Shown here one piece after another: positions 15,577 through 19,780 of a DNA stretch of 19,780 bases (position 1 is its first letter; every line of letters starts with the position of its first letter). The notes beneath the pieces were generated by a model that saw only the letters and a program-made list of their open reading frames with translations, searched no databases and had not been told where the DNA came from. The stretch comes from Lachnospiraceae bacterium (GTDB taxonomy: Bacteria > Bacillota > Clostridia > Lachnospirales > Lachnospiraceae), in assembly GCA_015057205.1 (NCBI GenBank), contig SVEW01000027.1, positions 1-19,780 of the forward strand, given 5' to 3'. The position numbers were made by a program, and so were the translations under genes.

Positions 15577-16263
15577 ATGCAGACATACAAGGTAGTAGAG
15601 AAATTTGTAAGTATTAACGGTGAAGGACAAAATGCAGGAAAAATTGCAGCTTTTATCCGATTTGCGGGATGCAATCTCAATTGTAGCTTTTGTGACACCA
15701 AATGGGCCAATTGTACAGATGCGCCTTATGAAGAAGAAAGTGCTGCACAGATTGTTGAGTATATAAAGACTAAAAATGTACGCTATGTGACGCTTACCGG
15801 TGGGGAACCGCTTTTGCGGGAAGGTATTCCGGAGTTGACCCGGGCATTGCTGGAAATTGAAGGATTAACCATAGAATTTGAAACCAACGGAAGCGTGAGT
15901 CTTGCGGAGATGGATGCGGTAAGAAGAGGTCGCAAGGCAGAAGACAGAGTGCTGTTTACCATGGATTATAAGCTCATTGTCAGTGGGATGGAAGAGCACA
16001 TGAAGAAGGATAATTTTGCTTATTTGCTGCCGAAGGATACGGTAAAATTCGTGGTGGGCAGTAAGGCAGACTTAGAGCGTATGCGTAAAATTATCAAAGC
16101 ACATGCGTTAAGCAATCGATGTGCGCTTTATGTTAGTCCTGTGTTTGGACAGATTGAGGCAGCAGAGATCGTAGATTATATTATTGAGAATCAGTTAAAT
16201 GAAGTAACCATGCAGTTACAGATGCATAAGTTTATCTGGGATCCGGATAAACGTGGTGTATAG
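15577..16263 (+). CDS. queE: 7-carboxy-7-deazaguanine synthase (radical SAM)
   Basis: 228-residue radical SAM enzyme. It contracts the ring of 6-carboxytetrahydropterin to 7-carboxy-7-deazaguanine using S-adenosylmethionine and an Fe-S cluster. The cluster cysteines are Cys32, Cys36 and Cys39 in GCNLNCSFCDT, with the canonical CX3CX2C spacing. The N-terminal SINGEGQNAGK and the TLTGGEPLLR (GGE) motif are diagnostic of QueE. The ETNGS segment and the C-terminal LQMHKFIW are also typical. It begins 2 bases after queD with the ribosome site inside the end of queD, so translation is coupled. The 12-base gap to folE carries its GGGGGAA site. Confidence 0.96.
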   Translation: MQTYKVVEKFVSINGEGQNAGKIAAFIRFAGCNLNCSFCDTKWANCTDAPYEEESAAQIVEYIKTKNVRYVTLTGGEPLLREGIPELTRALLEIEGLTIEFETNGSVSLAEMDAVRRGRKAEDRVLFTMDYKLIVSGMEEHMKKDNFAYLLPKDTVKFVVGSKADLERMRKIIKAHALSNRCALYVSPVFGQIEAAEIVDYIIENQLNEVTMQLQMHKFIWDPDKRGV

Positions 16264-16275
16264 GGGGAAAATAAA

Positions 16276-16872
16276 ATGGCAATTGATAAGAAAGCGATTG
16301 AAGAACATGTAAGAGGAATTTTGGTGGCCCTTGGGGAAAATCCGGACCGTGAAGGCTTACTTGATACGCCAAAGCGTGTGGCAAAGATGTATGAAGAGGT
16401 GTTTGCCGGAATTCAGTATAGCAATGAAGAAGTGGCAGCGATGTTTGATAAGACCTTCGAGGATGATTTGGATCTTGGAGATAATTACAAGGACATGGTT
16501 GTGGTAAAAGATATTGATATTTTTAGTTATTGCGAACACCATATGGCATTGATGTATGACATGAAGGTGGCGGTTGCCTATATTCCAAATGGCAAGGTGA
16601 TTGGCCTTAGCAAGATTGCACGCATAGCAGATATGGTAGGCCGAAGATTACAATTACAGGAAAGAATCGGTACAGATATTGCCGATGTGATGCAGCGAAT
16701 TACCGAGTCTCAAGATGTGGCGGTGGTGATTGAAGGATGCCACAGTTGTATGAGTGCCCGGGGAATTAAGAAAAGTCAGGCGAAAACCGTTACCACTACT
16801 TTGCGTGGAGCATTTCAGGAAGATAAAGAATTACAGATGCGTCTGCAGATGGCGTTAGTTGGAAGGGAGTAA
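16276..16872 (+). CDS. folE: GTP cyclohydrolase I (FolE)
   Basis: 198 residues. It opens GTP to 7,8-dihydroneopterin triphosphate, the shared first step of folate and queuosine synthesis. The zinc ligands are Cys86 and His89 (YCEHH) and Cys158 (GCHSCMSARG). VIGLSKIARI, RLQLQERIGTDIA and the ARGIKKSQAKTVTTTLRG tail are all standard FolE elements. Its place inside the que operon and under the preQ1 riboswitch shows that this copy is dedicated to preQ1. A second folE for folate could exist elsewhere and cannot be judged here. The segment after CEHH (MALMYDMKVAV) is closer to the E. coli-like pattern than to the LLPF-G form of many Gram-positive FolE proteins. Two bases separate it from queC. Confidence 0.96.
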   Translation: MAIDKKAIEEHVRGILVALGENPDREGLLDTPKRVAKMYEEVFAGIQYSNEEVAAMFDKTFEDDLDLGDNYKDMVVVKDIDIFSYCEHHMALMYDMKVAVAYIPNGKVIGLSKIARIADMVGRRLQLQERIGTDIADVMQRITESQDVAVVIEGCHSCMSARGIKKSQAKTVTTTLRGAFQEDKELQMRLQMALVGRE

Positions 16873-16874
16873 GC

Positions 16875-17564
16875 ATGAAAGCGTTAGTTTTATCCAGTGG
16901 CGGTGTAGATTCTACAACTTGCGTAGGCATGGCCATTGAAGAATATGGAAAAGAAAATGTTGTTACCTTGTCCATGTGGTATGGTCAGAAACATGAGAAA
17001 GAATTAGAGGCGGCCAAAGCGGTTGCTGAATATTATGGACTAGAACATTTGGCTTTGGATTTGTCTAAGATTTTTACCTATAGCGATTGCAGTCTTTTGC
17101 AGCATTCCGGACAGGAAATCCCGACAGATTCTTATGAAAAACAAATTAAAGAAGCAGATGGTAAGCCGGTATCTACTTATGTGCCATTTCGAAACGGACT
17201 TTTTTTGTCTTGTGCAGCTTCCATTGCGTTATCAAAGGGATGCGATGTGATATATTACGGCGCACATAGTGATGATGCCGCAGGCAGTGCATATCCGGAC
17301 TGTAGTGTCGCATTTAATGAGGCCATGGCAAAAGCGATTTATGAAGGCAGTGGGAAGCAATTGACCATCAAAGCTCCGCTTGTTACCTGGAACAAGGCAC
17401 AGGTGGTGAAAGAGGGCTTGCGTCTTAAGGTTCCGTTTGAATTGACATGGAGTTGTTATGAAGGAAAAGAAGTACCGTGCGGTGTTTGTGGGACCTGCAT
17501 TGACCGGGCGAAAGCGTTTGCGGCCAATGGCGTAGAAGATCCGGCATTAAAAGGAGGTAAATAG
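16875..17564 (+). CDS. queC: 7-cyano-7-deazaguanine synthase
   Basis: 229-residue PP-loop ATPase that turns 7-carboxy-7-deazaguanine and ammonia into preQ0 at the cost of ATP. The PP-loop SSGGVDSTT spans residues 7-15. The substrate region has YVPFRNGLFLS and GAHSDDAAGSAYPDC. Four zinc cysteines are visible: Cys194 (WSCYEG), Cys202, Cys205 and Cys208 (CGVCGTC). All required residues are present and length is normal. It begins 2 bases after folE, and its own end carries the AAGGAGG (17551-17557) used by queF, whose ATG follows this stop codon directly. Confidence 0.97.
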   Translation: MKALVLSSGGVDSTTCVGMAIEEYGKENVVTLSMWYGQKHEKELEAAKAVAEYYGLEHLALDLSKIFTYSDCSLLQHSGQEIPTDSYEKQIKEADGKPVSTYVPFRNGLFLSCAASIALSKGCDVIYYGAHSDDAAGSAYPDCSVAFNEAMAKAIYEGSGKQLTIKAPLVTWNKAQVVKEGLRLKVPFELTWSCYEGKEVPCGVCGTCIDRAKAFAANGVEDPALKGGK

Positions 17565-18062
17565 ATGAGCGGAAGAACGAAGGAAGAAACACAGGGTGTA
17601 ACCTTTTTAGGAAATCAGGGAGTTAAGTATCCGGACAATTATGCACCGGAAATGCTTCAGACTTTTATAAATAAACATCCGGATAACGATTATTTTGTAA
17701 AATTCAACTGTCCGGAGTTTACCAGTCTTTGCCCGATTACAGGGCAGCCGGATTTTGCGAATATAATTATTTCCTACGTTCCCGGGGAACGCATGGTAGA
17801 AAGCAAATCCTTAAAGCTGTATCTGTTCAGTTTCCGTAACCATGGAGACTTCCATGAGGATTGCGTTAATATCATTATGAAAGATTTGATAAAACTGATG
17901 GATCCGAAATACATCGAAGTATGGGGAAAGTTCACTCCGCGTGGAGGCATTTCCATTGATCCATATTGTAATTATGGAAAGCCGGGTACGCAGTGGGAAG
18001 AAGTCGCGAAAAAGCGTTTGTTTGAACACGACATGTATCCAGAGAGAGTAGATAATCGATAA
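17565..18062 (+). CDS. queF: NADPH-dependent 7-cyano-7-deazaguanine reductase (single-domain QueF)
   Basis: 165-residue unimodular (Bacillus-type) QueF, which reduces the nitrile preQ0 to the amine preQ1, the last step before tRNA insertion. The catalytic cysteine is Cys56 in EFTSLCPITGQPD, with Asp63 following at the expected distance. The NADPH-binding QueF motif VESKSLKLYLFSFRNHG is intact, and FHEDCVN carries the substrate-binding glutamate. The short form lacks the second T-fold half of E. coli QueF. The start immediately follows the queC stop with a 7-nt spaced AAGGAGG. Its product, preQ1, is the predicted ligand of the operon's riboswitch, closing a feedback loop. The later steps (tgt, queA, queG/queH) are not in the window. 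Confidence 0.97.
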   Translation: MSGRTKEETQGVTFLGNQGVKYPDNYAPEMLQTFINKHPDNDYFVKFNCPEFTSLCPITGQPDFANIIISYVPGERMVESKSLKLYLFSFRNHGDFHEDCVNIIMKDLIKLMDPKYIEVWGKFTPRGGISIDPYCNYGKPGTQWEEVAKKRLFEHDMYPERVDNR

Positions 18063-18073
18063 AGCTATTGTAA

Positions 18074-18097
18074 AAGAGTCACGCGGTGGCTCTTTTT
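18074..18097 (+). terminator. Intrinsic terminator of the que operon
   Basis: AAGAGTCAC (18074-18082) pairs with GTGGCTCTT (18086-18094), with one G-U, around a GCG loop. A T run extends to 18097, 11 bases after the queF stop. Confidence 0.92.
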
Positions 18098-18134
18098 ATG
18101 TGTATTTTTTTTGAAAAAATTTAAAAACACAGAA

Positions 18135-18163
18135 TTGACAAACTTTTCAAGAATTTATATAAT
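18135..18163 (+). promoter_or_regulatory. Consensus sigma-A promoter of the NCS2 permease
   Basis: TTGACA (18135-18140) and TATAAT (18158-18163) both match consensus perfectly, with a 17-bp spacer. The leader of about 55 nt holds only a weak TTGGA...TCCAA pairing. It is too short for, and lacks the conserved loops of, a purine riboswitch. Confidence 0.93.
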
Positions 18164-18225
18164 AGGGGTGTTGGAGTCAGCCCAATTCGATTCCAATAAT
18201 AATATAAAATTTGTATGGAGGAACT

Positions 18226-19656
18226 ATGGAAAAACTATTTAAACTGAAAGAGAACGGTACGACCGTACGTACGGAAATTGTTGCCGGTCTTACCACATTT
18301 ATGACTATGGCGTACATCATCGCCTTAAACCCGAATTTGTTAACCGGATTTGGAGCACAGGGTGGCCCGGATCTTTGGAACGGTGTTTTTATGGCAACTT
18401 GTATTGCGTCGGCAATTGGTATGTTTGCGATGGCGTTTTTGGCAAATAAACCGTTTGCAATGGCACCGGGTATGGGATTAAACAGTTTCTTTGCAGTTGT
18501 TGTTGGAAATATTGCAGCACTTACAGGAGCTAGCTACTTGGCATCTTTTCAGGCTGCATTGTGTATTATTTTGATTGAAGGTATTGTATTCTTAATTTTA
18601 TCTATTTTTAACATTCGTGATAAGATTGTAGATGCAATTCCACTTGGAATTCGTCTTGGCATTTCTCCGGCAATCGGACTTATGCTATTAAATATTGGTG
18701 TTGGTTCTAATGCCGGCGTATATTCCGATAAGGGCGGACCATTTTATGTAATGCGCGACTTCTTTGGTTCTTTAACACCATCATTTACCATGAAAACGAT
18801 GGGAAGCGGATACAATGAGATGGTGCTTACTGTAGTGACTATGTTTATTGGTTTGTTTGTAATCGTTATTTTAGCGCATAAAGAAGTGAAAGGCTCTGTA
18901 TTGATTGGTATGTTAGTTGCCAGTGTGATTTACTGGATTGGACAGGCGACCGTTTTGGGTGTGAATCCATTTGCATCTTTGAATGATCCGAAGAAATTTG
19001 TGCCACAGTTTGGGGCAATGGCGAATACAACGTTATTCAAGTTTAATTTTGCAGGATTTGCAAAGATTGGTATGTTTACAGTGGTTACTTTGGTAATTAC
19101 CTTCTGTATTATTGATATGTTTGATACCATCGGAACTTTGGTTGGTACGGCATCCCGTGCCGGTATGGTGGATGATGAGGGTAATATGCCACAGATGAAG
19201 GAAGCATTGCTTTCCGACTCCATTGGTACAATTGCAGGTGCACTTACCGGAACTTCTACCGTAACAACATTCGTAGAGTCTGCATCCGGAGTAGAAGCAG
19301 GAGGACGTACAGGTCTTACGGCATTGACTACCGGTGTATTGTTCCTGGCATGTATGTTTATCGCACCGATTGCAGCTATTATTCCGGCAGCTGCAACTTC
19401 TTCTGCATTGATTTATGTAGGATTATTGATGCTTGGCGGTCTTAAGAAAGTTGATTTTGATGATATGTCTCAGGCATTGCCTGCAGCACTTATGTTGATT
19501 GCTATGCCGATTTCCGGATCTATCGGACATGGTATTGGACTTGGAATTATTTCTTATACCGTATTGAAAGTATTTACAGGTAAGGCGAACGAAGTATCTT
19601 TATTAACATACGTTATTTCTGCAATATTCCTGGTTAAGTTTTTCTTAGTACTGTAG
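18226..19656 (+). CDS. NCS2 family purine permease (AzgA/PbuG type)
   Basis: 476 residues with about 12-14 membrane helices. ATG 18226 follows TGGAGGA; the in-frame TTG at 18211 is upstream of that site. COG2252-type landmarks are the N-terminal TVRTEIVAGLTTFMTMAYII, APGMGLNSFFAVVVG, DMFDTIGTLVGTASRAG and ESASGVEAGGRTGLTAL, the last bearing the substrate-binding residues. Characterised relatives in B. subtilis (PbuG, PbuO) and E. coli (AdeP, GhxP) import hypoxanthine, guanine or adenine with protons. The precise base transported here cannot be told from sequence. It is a single-gene unit between its own promoter and terminator. A role in supplying guanine-type bases to the neighbouring GTP-consuming preQ1 pathway is possible but unsupported. 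Confidence 0.93.
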   Translation: MEKLFKLKENGTTVRTEIVAGLTTFMTMAYIIALNPNLLTGFGAQGGPDLWNGVFMATCIASAIGMFAMAFLANKPFAMAPGMGLNSFFAVVVGNIAALTGASYLASFQAALCIILIEGIVFLILSIFNIRDKIVDAIPLGIRLGISPAIGLMLLNIGVGSNAGVYSDKGGPFYVMRDFFGSLTPSFTMKTMGSGYNEMVLTVVTMFIGLFVIVILAHKEVKGSVLIGMLVASVIYWIGQATVLGVNPFASLNDPKKFVPQFGAMANTTLFKFNFAGFAKIGMFTVVTLVITFCIIDMFDTIGTLVGTASRAGMVDDEGNMPQMKEALLSDSIGTIAGALTGTSTVTTFVESASGVEAGGRTGLTALTTGVLFLACMFIAPIAAIIPAAATSSALIYVGLLMLGGLKKVDFDDMSQALPAALMLIAMPISGSIGHGIGLGIISYTVLKVFTGKANEVSLLTYVISAIFLVKFFLVL

Positions 19657-19676
19657 TTGGTATTTATTGTACAGAT

Positions 19677-19702
19677 AAGGCATCACATATGTGGTGCCTT
19701 TT
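19677..19702 (+). terminator. Intrinsic terminator after the permease
   Basis: AAGGCATCAC (19677-19686) pairs with GTGGTGCCTT (19691-19700), with one T-G pair, around ATAT, and the T run ends at 19702. It lies 20 bases after the stop codon. Confidence 0.9.
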
Positions 19703-19727
19703 GTTTGTGTGGCAAGGTTTTAATAAA

Positions 19728-19746
19728 CCCCCTGCTATGCAGGGGG
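19728..19746. repeat. GC-rich hairpin near the window end
   Basis: CCCCCTGC (19728-19735) and GCAGGGGG (19739-19746) pair perfectly around TAT. No T run follows on the + strand. On the minus strand it is followed by TTTATTAAAA, so it may be a weak terminator of a convergent gene lying mostly beyond the window. Two of three minus-strand frames reach a stop before the hairpin, but no gene can be confirmed. Confidence 0.6.
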
Positions 19747-19780
19747 ACAACAGACGCTTTAGCTTACAGTAAAAACCTCC

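Noticed and set aside
18164..18225. Purine riboswitch before the NCS2 permease
   Set aside because: The leader is about 55 nt and lacks the conserved junction and loop sequences of the purine aptamer.
1..19780. Defence system, prophage, transposon, CRISPR, tRNA or rRNA
   Set aside because: No transposase, integrase, nuclease or helicase gene, no regularly spaced repeat, and no tRNA or rRNA-like sequence was seen; gene content is chromosomal metabolism, transport and signalling.

Overview
The window looks like a chromosomal segment of a low-to-moderate GC Gram-positive of the class Clostridia, most likely the family Lachnospiraceae. This is inferred from strong AGGAGG-type ribosome binding sites, consensus sigma-A promoters (TTGACA-N17-TATAAT), DegV and TM287/288-like ABC exporters, an AzgA-type NCS2 permease, and a preQ1-I riboswitch. 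Almost every gene is on the + strand. I see no insertion sequence, CRISPR array, tRNA, rRNA or phage gene. Layout, left to right. (1) 1-2487: the end of one ABC exporter half and a complete second half, forming a heterodimeric exporter with one degenerate and one canonical ATP site. (2) 2566-4821: a DegV fatty-acid-binding protein with its own promoter and terminator, then a hotdog thioesterase and a LysR regulator. (3) 4914-7630: purA (AMP branch of purine synthesis) from its own promoter, followed by an orphan dihydrolipoyl dehydrogenase. (4) 7644-14617: a 21-bp hairpin, then a signalling cassette. It comprises a two-TM HD-GYP protein with a CBM2-like extracellular domain, a 1384-residue hybrid histidine kinase overlapping it by ATGA, and a MATE exporter. 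(5) 14623-14889: a bidirectional terminator and a small two-TM protein on the minus strand. (6) 14992-18097: a complete preQ1 (queuosine precursor) operon, queD-queE-folE-queC-queF. It is preceded by a consensus promoter, a preQ1-I aptamer and a readable antiterminator/terminator pair. (7) 18135-19702: an NCS2 purine permease as a single-gene unit with a perfect consensus promoter and a terminator. The last 80 bases hold an isolated GC-rich hairpin. How the genes work together: the que operon encodes the whole GTP-to-preQ1 route (FolE, QueD, QueE, QueC, QueF). The riboswitch should shut it off when preQ1 is abundant, because the aptamer tail (15074-15077) is also needed for the antiterminator. 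The most unusual part is the HD-GYP/hybrid-kinase pair. One protein couples a putative carbohydrate-binding extracellular domain to c-di-GMP hydrolysis. The other couples an ECF-S-like membrane domain and a 14-blade, Y_Y_Y-type extracellular sensor to a kinase plus receiver with no output domain. Their translational coupling suggests one polysaccharide- or surface-sensing circuit; this is inference, not demonstrated.
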